Notes: a model not told the origin generated them from the letters alone. DNA of 8,015 nt from Candidatus Aenigmatarchaeota archaeon (GCA_018920255.1 JAHLMR010000020.1:1-8015); one strand, 5' to 3'. Counted from the stretch's first letter, positions 1 through 5,356 are shown. Translations and numbers: made by a program.

Positions 1-231
1 GGTAATATAAAGAAAAATATTTTATTAATAAGTTCTTTGATGCCTGTTTTTTCTAAAATAACGTTTGCAAATGTGTTTGAAACTTTAGGCAGAGTTGTTA
101 CAAATGCTGCTATAAAAGGATTTAAAGTCCCTCATTTAATTTCAGGAATATATTTTTCTACTACTATTAGAGTTTGTAAAGAAGTACTTTCTTCAATAAA
201 ACAAAAAATAAACAATTTTAAGAGAAGATAA
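1..231 (+). CDS. C-terminal end of an unidentified protein (5' truncated by window edge)
   Basis: Frame 1 is open from the first base to a TAA at 229-231, giving 76 visible codons, so the gene very likely begins upstream. TTG (37) and ATG (40) are in frame but have no SD-like sequence and nothing marks them as real starts. The visible peptide has a mildly hydrophobic first half (ILLISSLMPVFSKITFANVF), a Gly/Ala/Val-containing middle, and a basic tail ending NNFKRR. I do not recognise a family. The stop is 4 nt before the ATG of the next gene on the same strand, so the two are probably co-transcribed. Codon use is A/T-ending like its neighbours. Coding status is likely but rests only on frame openness and operon spacing. 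Confidence 0.55.
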   Translation, partial: GNIKKNILLISSLMPVFSKITFANVFETLGRVVTNAAIKGFKVPHLISGIYFSTTIRVCKEVLSSIKQKINNFKRR

Positions 232-235
232 AACT

Positions 236-823
236 ATGACAATAGAAAACTTAATTATTTCTGGGCTATTATTTGCTTGTCTAATTTCTTTAATTATTAT
301 AATTTTTTCTATATTATTGAAAATTATAAAATATTTTTATAACCTCTTATTAATTATTTTTAAAAAAATTAGAGTTATTGAAATAAAATTTAAAAGAGAA
401 AAAAATATAAAAAATAATAAAATAAATATAGAAAAAAACTATATTTCTTTAATAATACCCTCTAAGTCGTTTTACTTTTTCATGAAAAAATTAATGCCTC
501 AAAATAATTTAAATAATACTAAAATTAAACTTTTAATAACTTGTGATCTTTTTGAAGAAGAATTAGAAACTACACAATTTACTGAAACAGATAATTATAT
601 TAAAAAAGAATTTCCATATTTTTATACAAATTCTATAAAAGATTATAATGAAGTTGATTTATTTTATTTATTTTTAATTGAAAGAACTAATAAAATTATT
701 GAATCTGAAATGTATAAATTATTTAATTTAAATTTTTTTGAAAAAATTTATAAAACAAATCCCATATTCTCTTTAGATCTATATATTTATAAAAAACATG
801 AAATAAAAATTTATAAAAAATAG
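236..823 (+). CDS. Hypothetical N-terminally membrane-anchored protein, 195 aa
   Basis: A complete frame with ATG at 236, 4 nt after the preceding stop. No family is recognised. Residues about 5-45 are strongly hydrophobic (IISGLLFACLISLIIIIFSI, then a second stretch around KYFYNLLLIIF), suggesting one or two membrane segments at the N-terminus. A Lys/Asn-rich linker follows (about 46-68), then a mixed region rich in Phe, Tyr, Ile, Lys and Asn that is probably cytoplasmic. There is no classical signal-peptidase site. The upstream GAAGAT is only a weak SD candidate, consistent with coupling to the gene before. The composition is extreme even for this window, and part of the protein may be low-complexity. 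It could be a fast-evolving lineage-specific protein. I infer no function. Confidence 0.6.
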   Translation: MTIENLIISGLLFACLISLIIIIFSILLKIIKYFYNLLLIIFKKIRVIEIKFKREKNIKNNKINIEKNYISLIIPSKSFYFFMKKLMPQNNLNNTKIKLLITCDLFEEELETTQFTETDNYIKKEFPYFYTNSIKDYNEVDLFYLFLIERTNKIIESEMYKLFNLNFFEKIYKTNPIFSLDLYIYKKHEIKIYKK

Positions 824-1062
824 CAAAAATACAATATTTACCAGAAAATAAAACTATAAAAATTTTATATTTTAAATGATGAATTAAAAATAATTTTATT
901 AAAGCTTGTGATGTTCATTTATAAGTTTTTCTAAAACTATAAATTATCAAAAAATAAATAAATAAATCTTTAAATAAAAAATAAATATATGCCGGCGTAG
1001 CGAAGCTTGGTTTAACGCGCCAGCCTCGAGAGCTGGTTCCCTTTGGGGAGCACAGGTTCAAA

Positions 1063-1091
1063 GAACCTTCTTTCTTAAAGAAAGAAGGTTC
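1063..1091 (+). repeat. Perfect 14-bp inverted repeat (intron hairpin 1)
   Basis: GAACCTTCTTTCTT (1063-1076) is followed by one base and its exact reverse complement AAGAAAGAAGGTTC (1078-1091). In RNA this gives at least a 12-bp stem with a small TTAAA loop, beginning at the first intron base, so it can stack on the bulge-helix-bulge. Confidence 0.9.
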
Positions 1092-1169
1092 ATCGAGAAA
1101 GACAGTTTTTCTTGCTGAAGCTTCTTTTTTTTTGAAAAAGAAGCTTCGGAGAAGGTTCATCAAGAAAGA
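1083..1169 (+). repeat. 20-nt direct repeat inside the tRNA intron, 19/20 identical
   Basis: AGAAGGTTCATCGAGAAAGA at 1083-1102 recurs at 1150-1169 with a single G to A change, 67 nt apart. Each copy follows a hairpin, so the intron reads hairpin-repeat-hairpin-repeat. This suggests internal duplication. Confidence 0.85.
1117..1147 (+). repeat. Perfect 13-bp inverted repeat (intron hairpin 2)
   Basis: GAAGCTTCTTTTT (1117-1129), loop TTTTG (1130-1134), exact complement AAAAAGAAGCTTC (1135-1147). Its end sequence GAAGCTTC resembles GAACCTTC of hairpin 1, so the two hairpins look like variants of one design. Confidence 0.9.
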
Positions 1170-1210
1170 TAAATTTTGAAAATCCTGTCGCCGGCGCTAA
1201 AGTGATAAAA

Positions 1211-1900
1211 ATGAAATTGAAATTTGTTTTAAATGAGCCAGCAATTTTAATAAATAAAACACTTGTAATAGGAGATATTCATATTGGATATGAATATGAA
1301 TTAGAAAGTTATGGTATTCATATACCAAATCAAACAGAAAGAATAATAAAAAAGATTGAAAAAATAATAAAAGAAACTAAAGCAAAAAAACTTATTCTTT
1401 TAGGTGATATTAAACATTTTTTTAAAGGAATTTCTTTTAATGAATTTAAAGATTTACCAAATTTTTTAGATAAATTGTCAGAAAAAATAGAATTAATTAT
1501 TGTTAAAGGAAATCATGATGGAAATATAGAAGATTTAGTTGAAAATATTAAAGTTTATGATGCATCTGGATTTAGAGATAATAATATATATTATTTTCAT
1601 GGTAATGGAAAACCAAAAGAAGATTACAAAAAATGTAAAATTATTTTAATGTCACATGTTCATCCTCTAATAAAGTTTTCTTCTGGGAACTCTGTTATGT
1701 ATGAAAGATGTTGGATTATTTCTGAAAATAAAAATTCAAAACTTATTATATTACCAGCATTTAATGATCTTTTAGGTGGAGTATCAATTAATTCTGAAAA
1801 AATTGAATTAATAAATGGATTTAAGTTTGAGGAAAGTAAAATTTATCTTTTAGATGGAACATATATTGGAAAAATAAAAGAAATTAAAAATAAAAATTAA
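1211..1900 (+). CDS. Archaeal ICC-like metallophosphoesterase (COG1407 type)
   Basis: A calcineurin-like dinuclear-metal phosphoesterase of 229 aa, the usual size for the family. Metal-binding motifs are in canonical order: GDIHIG (D22, H24), LLGDIKH (D66, H69), KGNHDG (N101, H102), FHG (H130) and SHVHP (H149, H151). The C-terminal LPAFNDLLGG is also typical of the archaeal group. The natural substrate is unknown; related proteins are annotated as SbcD-like or DNA-repair-associated phosphoesterases by similarity. I chose ATG 1211 over the in-frame GTG 1202 because GTGAT (1202-1206) matches the SD core with TAAAA as spacer. The gene begins 14 nt after the tRNA-Ser and ends 3 nt from the convergent SSB gene. 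Its promoter may lie inside the tRNA intron, or it may be co-transcribed with the tRNA. Confidence 0.9.
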   Translation: MKLKFVLNEPAILINKTLVIGDIHIGYEYELESYGIHIPNQTERIIKKIEKIIKETKAKKLILLGDIKHFFKGISFNEFKDLPNFLDKLSEKIELIIVKGNHDGNIEDLVENIKVYDASGFRDNNIYYFHGNGKPKEDYKKCKIILMSHVHPLIKFSSGNSVMYERCWIISENKNSKLIILPAFNDLLGGVSINSEKIELINGFKFEESKIYLLDGTYIGKIKEIKNKN

Positions 1901-1903
1901 AAA

Positions 1904-2206
1904 TTATTCAAAATAGCCAATTATTTTTATAAAACCATTTTTACTAATCCCTAATTGCATTTCACCTTTAAATTCTTTTACAAATGCTCCATTTATTTCA
2001 ACTTCTACACCAGAATCAATTCCATCTGCTTGTTCTCCCCATAATGCACATTTTATAGTTTTTCCACTTCCATCATCTAGAATAGCTGTCGTCACTGTTG
2101 TTTTTATACCGTTTTTTGTTGTAACTTGCTTTGGTTCAGATATATCTATTACTTTAGCTGATAAATTAATATTATTCATTCCGTTTTTTATTTCAGATAT
2201 TTTCAT
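1904..2206 (-). CDS. Single OB-fold ssDNA-binding protein (RPA/SSB-like)
   Basis: A 100-aa protein made of one OB fold (about residues 10-95). Family-typical pieces are an early strand NINLSAKVIDIS, AILDDGSGKTIKCALWGEQA in the middle (aromatic W57), and INGAFVKEFKGEMQLGISKN near the end. This layout matches the short archaeal SSB / RPA32-like / SOSS-B-like proteins that coat single-stranded DNA in replication and repair. It lacks the acidic C-terminal tail of bacterial SSBs, ending GYFE. The start ATG 2206 is preceded by AGGTGG (2216-2211) and AAAA; this SD overlaps the TAG stop of the TRAM gene, implying translational coupling. It is the last gene of the minus-strand block. A related role in RNA binding cannot be excluded. 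Confidence 0.85.
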   Translation of the reverse strand: MKISEIKNGMNNINLSAKVIDISEPKQVTTKNGIKTTVTTAILDDGSGKTIKCALWGEQADGIDSGVEVEINGAFVKEFKGEMQLGISKNGFIKIIGYFE

Positions 2207-2210
2207 TTTT

Positions 2211-2216
2211 CCACCT
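2211..2216 (-). promoter_or_regulatory. SD of the SSB gene, overlapping the TRAM stop codon
   Basis: The minus strand reads TTTTAGGTGGAAAAATG. The TAG stop of the TRAM gene (2217-2215) shares AG with the AGGTGG SD, 4 nt before the SSB start. Confidence 0.75.
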
Positions 2217-2559
2217 AAAATTCTTCATTTTCTTCTTCAAATGACTCTTCTTCATAAGATTCTTCTTGTTCTTCATTGTTTTCTTTTTCTTGTGTATTTA
2301 TAAATTTTCCAGATGCACATCTTCTATGAACTTCTGTTATTTTTATTTTTCCTTTATCTCCTTTATTAGCGCCGGTAACAAAAATAACAAAATTATTAAC
2401 CTTTGCTATTCCGTCACCGCGTCTGCTTATTTCAGATATCTCTACATCATACTCTTCTCCAACTTTTACAGGAGCTAATTTTTGTTCTCCCTTAAAACCA
2501 AATTTTCTTTTAAAATTTCCATATCTTAATTTTTGTCCAAAATCTTTTCTACCTAACAT
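2215..2559 (-). CDS. TRAM-domain RNA-binding protein with basic N-terminus and acidic tail
   Basis: With the start chosen here the protein is 114 aa. Residues about 30-88 form a TRAM domain: VKVGEEYDVEISEISRRGDG, then IAKVNNFVIFV and KGDKGKIKITEVHRR. Stand-alone archaeal TRAM proteins bind RNA and several act as cold-induced RNA chaperones. Before the domain is a basic, Gly/Phe-containing segment (MLGRKDFGQKLRYGNFKRKF). After it is an intensely acidic tail (about 90-114, mostly Glu). The frame extends up to an ATG at 2592, but I prefer ATG 2559: it has AAAGGTGA (2575-2568) with an 8-nt spacer, family members begin M-x-GR, and ATG 2592 has no SD and lies in a hairpin. It may have its own promoter just after the cupin gene. 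The family call is firm and the start moderately so. Confidence 0.88.
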   Translation of the reverse strand: MLGRKDFGQKLRYGNFKRKFGFKGEQKLAPVKVGEEYDVEISEISRRGDGIAKVNNFVIFVTGANKGDKGKIKITEVHRRCASGKFINTQEKENNEEQEESYEEESFEEENEEF

Positions 2560-2567
2560 TTCTACAT

Positions 2568-2575
2568 TCACCTTT
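2568..2575 (-). promoter_or_regulatory. SD that sets the TRAM start at 2559
   Basis: The minus strand reads AAAGGTGA followed by 8 nt and ATG at 2559-2557. It matches AGGTGA of the archaeal SD consensus, whereas the upstream in-frame ATG at 2592 follows CTAATTCT, with no SD. Confidence 0.65.
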
Positions 2576-2588
2576 ACAAGATACCGCA

Positions 2589-2608
2589 CCATAGAATTAG
2601 TTCCATGG
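2589..2608 (-). promoter_or_regulatory. Hairpin in the leader of the TRAM gene
   Basis: On the minus strand CCATGGAA, loop CTAA, TTCTATGG forms an 8-bp stem with one G-U pair. Flanking CCG (2616-2614) and CGG (2586-2584) could extend it. It lies between a candidate TATA box (2648-2641) and the SD at 2575-2568, and buries the upstream ATG at 2592. It is a candidate leader element of an RNA-chaperone gene; a regulatory function is inference. Confidence 0.45.
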
Positions 2609-2640
2609 ACTCTCGGCTGCTTTTATGTTTATTTAATAAA

Positions 2641-2648
2641 TATATAAA
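2641..2648 (-). promoter_or_regulatory. Candidate TATA box for TRAM-SSB
   Basis: The minus strand reads TTTATATA directly after the cupin stop. Transcription from it would be expected near 2618, giving a leader of about 60 nt that contains the hairpin and SD. A/T richness weakens the call. Confidence 0.4.
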
Positions 2649-2653
2649 GATAT

Positions 2654-3052
2654 CTATTCAGTTGTTATTCCGTCAAATTTTTCTGGCATTTTTTCAGCAT
2701 CTTCTTTTGTATGTCTTATTGTTTTATCTTTATGTTCTGGGGGAGAATATATTGTATAAAGTTTTAATTCTTGTTTTTTTGATGTGTTAATAACATTATG
2801 CCATGCACCAGCAGGTACTATTATTGCTGTTCCATCTTTAATCTTATGTTTTTTTCCATCTATTATTACAACACCTTCACCCTTTTCTATTCTAAAAAAT
2901 TGGTCAACATTTTCATGTACTTCATTTCCTATTTCTTCCCCTGGTTTTAAGCTCATTAAAACAAGTTGGCTATGCTTTGCTGTATATAAAACATGTCTAA
3001 AATCTTTGTTTTTAAGTGTTGCTTCTTCTATATTTTTAATAAAACCTTTCAT
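2654..3052 (-). CDS. Small single-domain cupin protein
   Basis: A 132-aa single-domain cupin (COG0662-like). Cupin motif 1 is seen as PGEEIGNEVHENVDQFFRIE followed by KGEG (residues 37-60); H46 is kept, the second His of the usual HxH is N48, and DQ (50-51) follows. Motif 2 is VPAGAWHNVINT with H85. The segment YTIYSPPEHKD (99-109) closes the barrel. This subfamily, with EVHxxxDQFFRIE, is widespread but without an agreed substrate, so only a metal-binding sugar or small-molecule role can be suggested. Start ATG 3052 is preceded by AGGAGGT (3065-3059) with a 6-nt spacer. This SD overlaps the stop codon of the HAD gene, so the two are translated as a coupled pair. Confidence 0.88.
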   Translation of the reverse strand: MKGFIKNIEEATLKNKDFRHVLYTAKHSQLVLMSLKPGEEIGNEVHENVDQFFRIEKGEGVVIIDGKKHKIKDGTAIIVPAGAWHNVINTSKKQELKLYTIYSPPEHKDKTIRHTKEDAEKMPEKFDGITTE

Positions 3053-3058
3053 AGTTAT

Positions 3059-3065
3059 ACCTCCT
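3059..3065 (-). promoter_or_regulatory. SD of the cupin gene, overlapping the HAD stop codon
   Basis: The minus strand reads TAGGAGGTATAACTATG. The HAD stop TAG (3066-3064) lies within the AGGAGGT SD (3065-3059). Confidence 0.85.
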
Positions 3066-3822
3066 ATTTTATTATTCTTAAAATGTTTTTCTCTATAAAA
3101 TTTGGATAGTATTTTTTATTAAGATTTCTAATAATACCTTCAACCCCAGATAATACTAACAATGTTGAAAAACCTAATTTTTTTCCAAAAATAATATCAG
3201 AATGAATTTCATCACCAATAATTAAAGTTTTTCCTTTAAGTTTTGGTATTATTTTCATCATATACTCAGAAGGTTTTCCTATTAATATACCCTCTTTTCC
3301 TATACATGTTTCAATTGCATTTGCTATAGCACCAGAACCTAAAATAAAACTATTTCCCATTATCCATTTTCCACCACAAGCTACCTTATAAAATTTTGAT
3401 CCATTATAAATAAAATGTACCGCCTTATTTAATTTTTCAAAACTTATTTTTCTATCTTCACAAACTAATACAACATTTGGATTATTATCTGTTAGTTCAA
3501 TTTTTGCTTGTTTTAAATCATTTTTAATTCCTTCCCCTATACAATAAACCCGTTTTCCTTTAAAAATTCTTTTAGCCACAAGAGTAGGATTAAATATTTG
3601 TGATGGTTCTGCTTCTATTCCAAATATTTTTAATTTTTTTACATATCCATTAAGTGTTAATGAAGTATTATTTGTAATAAAATAATAATTTTTATTTTCT
3701 TTTTTTAAAAATTCAAAAACTCTTTCAGCACCATCTACAATAAGATTTGTCCATCTCCAAACAGTTCCATCTAAATCAAAAATAAAATTATCAAATTTTT
3801 TATATTTATTTTTTATTTGCAT
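3064..3822 (-). CDS. HAD-superfamily IIA (NagD-like) hydrolase
   Basis: A 252-aa protein with all four HAD motifs: FDLDGT (D16 nucleophile, D18), FITNNTS (T50-N52), the lysine in IGKPSE (K183) and IIGDEIHSDI (D204, D209). The C-terminal STLLVLSGVEG is typical of subfamily IIA, whose C2 cap lies between motifs II and III (here about 70-180). Members dephosphorylate small phosphometabolites such as sugar or nucleotide phosphates; the substrate here cannot be read from sequence. ATG 3822 has no SD but lies 24-31 nt from a palindromic TTTATAAA, so the mRNA is probably leaderless. It is the first gene of the minus-strand block, coupled to the cupin gene. The HAD-cupin pairing hints at sugar-phosphate metabolism, as inference only. 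Confidence 0.9.
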   Translation of the reverse strand: MQIKNKYKKFDNFIFDLDGTVWRWTNLIVDGAERVFEFLKKENKNYYFITNNTSLTLNGYVKKLKIFGIEAEPSQIFNPTLVAKRIFKGKRVYCIGEGIKNDLKQAKIELTDNNPNVVLVCEDRKISFEKLNKAVHFIYNGSKFYKVACGGKWIMGNSFILGSGAIANAIETCIGKEGILIGKPSEYMMKIIPKLKGKTLIIGDEIHSDIIFGKKLGFSTLLVLSGVEGIIRNLNKKYYPNFIEKNILRIIK

Positions 3823-3845
3823 AATTTTATATTTAAAAAATTTAA

Positions 3846-3853
3846 TTTATAAA
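3846..3853. promoter_or_regulatory. Shared palindromic TATA box of a divergent promoter
   Basis: TTTATAAA sits within the 12-bp palindrome AATTTATAAATT (3844-3855). Its centre (3849.5) is almost exactly midway between the start codons of the HAD gene (3822, minus) and the metallopeptidase gene (3876, plus). It lies 23-30 nt from the plus start and 24-31 nt from the minus start, as expected for leaderless archaeal transcripts. Neither gene has an SD. Confidence 0.7.
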
Positions 3854-3875
3854 TTTTAAAAATTTTATTAATTTT

Positions 3876-4301
3876 ATGAAATTTGAGTTTGCAGAAGATA
3901 TAAAGGAAAGAATTTCTAATATTATAGAAAAATTAGATATGAAATATATTGATAAAAATAGAATTTTTTGTATAAGGTCATTTAATTCAAAATCAAATGC
4001 GTATGCAAGAATATGGGCATTATCAAAAGTTTGGCAAAAATGTCTTAATATAAGACCTCATTATATTATAGAAATACTTTCTCAGCATTTTGATAAACTT
4101 TCTGAAGAAGAAAAAGATAAAATTTTAATACATGAACTTATGCATATACCAAAAAATTTTTCTGGTGCAATTCTTTCACATAATTCATCTCATTTTGATG
4201 GTCGTGGTGGAAGAAAAATAAGAAAAATAAATAAAAAAGAAGTAGAAAATTTATATAAAAAGTATATAAGTGAAAAAAATGCAAAAGACTGGAATTACTG
4301 A
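3876..4301 (+). CDS. Putative zinc metallopeptidase (HELMH motif)
   Basis: A 141-aa protein with the catalytic signature ILIHELMHIP (H86, E87, H90) and a downstream SHNSSHFDGRGGR, whose H102 or H106 would be the third zinc ligand. It resembles the small 'putative phage metallopeptidase' family (PF18894-like, HELxHIP then a His near Gly/Arg), which is also found in archaeal chromosomes. The N-terminal half contains a conserved-looking AYARIWALSKVWQ segment. There is no signal peptide or membrane segment, so it is probably cytoplasmic; no substrate is known. Start ATG 3876 has no SD and sits 23-30 nt downstream of TTTATAAA, suggesting a leaderless mRNA. Its end overlaps the DUF763 gene by 23 nt. 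Confidence 0.82.
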   Translation: MKFEFAEDIKERISNIIEKLDMKYIDKNRIFCIRSFNSKSNAYARIWALSKVWQKCLNIRPHYIIEILSQHFDKLSEEEKDKILIHELMHIPKNFSGAILSHNSSHFDGRGGRKIRKINKKEVENLYKKYISEKNAKDWNY

Positions 4302-5304
4302 ACTACCATTACACTATGGACATGCACCACCTTGGCTTTTTAATAGAATGATAGAATTAGGAAGGCTTATTTCTAAATTTATAGTTTTAGAATACGGAGA
4401 AGATGAATATTTAAAAAGAATCTCTAATCCATTTTTCTTTCAAAGCTTATGTTGTGTGCTTGGTTTTGACTGGCATTCAAGCGGAACAACAACAACTGTA
4501 TGTGGTGCATTAAAAGAAGCCTTTAATAAAGAAGATATAGGTATAAAAATTGCTGGTGGTAAAGGAAAAGTTTCATTCGATACCCCAAACGAAATTGAAA
4601 AAATTTCTAAAATTTATGATTTAGATAAAGAAAAATTTATTTATGCTAGTAGAATGTCTGCAAAAGTAGATTCTGCTGCAGTACAAGATGGATATGATCT
4701 TTATCATCACTGTATTTTTATTTCAAGAAATGGAAATTGGAGTGTTATACAACAAGGAATGAATAAAAATAATAATATGGCAAGAAGATATCATTGGCTT
4801 TCATTTGAAATTAAAAATTTCACTTTAGAACCACATTCTGCAATTTGCTGTGATATTAAAAATAATAATACTTTAGATTTAACTTGTAATGAAAATAAAG
4901 AAATACAAAATGCAAGTTTGGAAATTTTAAAAGAAAAGAATATTTTAAAATTACCTAAAAGCCATGAAATAAAAATAAATCAGAAAATAGAAAAAAAACT
5001 AAAAGAATTGTCTGAAATACAACCAAAAAACTATACTGAATTAGTTGAAATTAAAGGTGTTGGTGCATCGACTCTTCGTGCTCTTACATTATTAAGTAAT
5101 ATAATATATGGTACAGAAATAAAATGGAAAGATCCGGAAATTTATAGTTTTGCACATGGTGGAAAGGACGGACATCCTTTTCCAATACAAAGAAAAGAAT
5201 ATGATAAAAGTATACAAATTCTTAAAGAGTCATTGGAAAATATTAAAAGCAAAAAAGAAAAAATCAATGCACTTAAGAGACTTGAGAATTTTTTAAAAAT
5301 TTAA
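4279..5304 (+). CDS. DUF763 family protein with helix-hairpin-helix (COG1415)
   Basis: A 342-codon frame (341 aa) matching DUF763 over its length. Hallmarks in order are MQKTGITELPLHYGHAPPWL (1-20), LGFDWHSSGTTTTVCGALKE (61-80), SRMSAKVDSAAVQDGYDLYH (125-144), NWSVIQQGMN (153-162), RRYHWLS (169-175), a helix-hairpin-helix VEIKGVGASTLRAL (256-269) and SFAHGGKDGHPFP (290-302). The HhH implies DNA or structured nucleic-acid binding; the invariant His/Asp/Gln residues suggest an enzyme, but no activity is known to me. I chose ATG 4279 rather than GTG 4270: family members start at MxKTG, and GTGA at 4270-4273 with a 5-nt spacer looks like an SD. The 23-nt overlap with the metallopeptidase gene indicates coupled expression. 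Confidence 0.92.
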   Translation: MQKTGITELPLHYGHAPPWLFNRMIELGRLISKFIVLEYGEDEYLKRISNPFFFQSLCCVLGFDWHSSGTTTTVCGALKEAFNKEDIGIKIAGGKGKVSFDTPNEIEKISKIYDLDKEKFIYASRMSAKVDSAAVQDGYDLYHHCIFISRNGNWSVIQQGMNKNNNMARRYHWLSFEIKNFTLEPHSAICCDIKNNNTLDLTCNENKEIQNASLEILKEKNILKLPKSHEIKINQKIEKKLKELSEIQPKNYTELVEIKGVGASTLRALTLLSNIIYGTEIKWKDPEIYSFAHGGKDGHPFPIQRKEYDKSIQILKESLENIKSKKEKINALKRLENFLKI

Positions 5305-5356
5305 ATTAATATGTATTTTTATTATAAAATTATTGAAAGAATAAATAATAAAACTA

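Larger units (their letters stand above)
1063..1182 (+). other. tRNA-Ser intron at position 59/60, bulge-helix-bulge spliced
   Basis: The splice sites are inferred from a bulge-helix-bulge. The outer helix is the T-stem ACAGG/CCTGT. The 3' bulge is AA^T (1181-1183). The central 4-bp helix is TTCA (1057-1060) with TGAA (1177-1180). The 5' bulge is AA^G (1061-1063). Cutting after the second bulge base on each side restores TTCAAAT exactly. Only two A-U pairs extend the inner helix, so the motif is of the relaxed kind, capped instead by the intron's own hairpin that starts at 1063. Introns at 59/60 are known in archaea, chiefly Thermoproteales, and need a broad-specificity splicing endonuclease. 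Archaeal tRNA introns are usually only a few tens of nucleotides, so 120 nt is long. I see no C/D-box guide signature. Confidence 0.85.
991..1196 (+). tRNA. tRNA-Ser(CGA) with a 120-nt T-loop intron (exons 991-1062 and 1183-1196)
   Basis: The cloverleaf can be drawn directly. The acceptor stem is GCCGGCG (991-997) with CGCCGGC (1189-1195), seven perfect pairs, discriminator G1196. The D-stem is GCG (1000-1002) with CGC (1016-1018). The anticodon stem is CCAGC (1020-1024) with GCTGG (1032-1036), loop CTCGAGA, anticodon CGA at 1027-1029. The long variable arm (1037-1051, TCCC/GGGA) and G73 are serine identity features. The T-stem is ACAGG (1052-1056) with CCTGT (1184-1188). The T-loop is split: TTCAAA (1057-1062) and T (1183) join to the canonical TTCAAAT only when 120 nt are removed. 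The mature length is 86 nt before CCA. CCA is not encoded (CTA follows), so it must be added enzymatically. This tRNA reads UCG, a rare codon here. Confidence 0.95.

Noticed and set aside
957-990. Possible tRNA promoter (A/T-rich TTTAAATA and AAATAAATA)
   Set aside because: The stretch is almost wholly A/T and no TATA-like word sits at a convincing distance from 991.
824-990. Search for a gene or RNA in the 167-nt gap before the tRNA
   Set aside because: Only A/T-rich sequence with many stops; nothing supportable.
1115-1118. CTGA as a D box of a C/D guide RNA in the intron
   Set aside because: No matching C box (RTGATGA) is present in the intron.
915-1163. 82-codon minus-strand frame antisense to the tRNA-Ser and its intron
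   Set aside because: It reads through the complement of a tRNA and its hairpins; the FFKK and EPSFF-type peptide is a by-product of the repeats, with no SD at its start.
1057-1183. Integrase attachment site in the tRNA T-arm instead of an intron
   Set aside because: No duplicated tRNA end or integrase is visible, and removal of the insert at bulge-helix-bulge sites restores a perfect T-loop, which favours an intron.
2266-2478. 70-codon plus-strand frame
   Set aside because: It lies antisense within the TRAM gene, whose domain match is clear.
2605-3098. Two plus-strand frames (2605-2790 and 2784-3098)
   Set aside because: Both lie largely antisense to the cupin gene and have no family features or SD.
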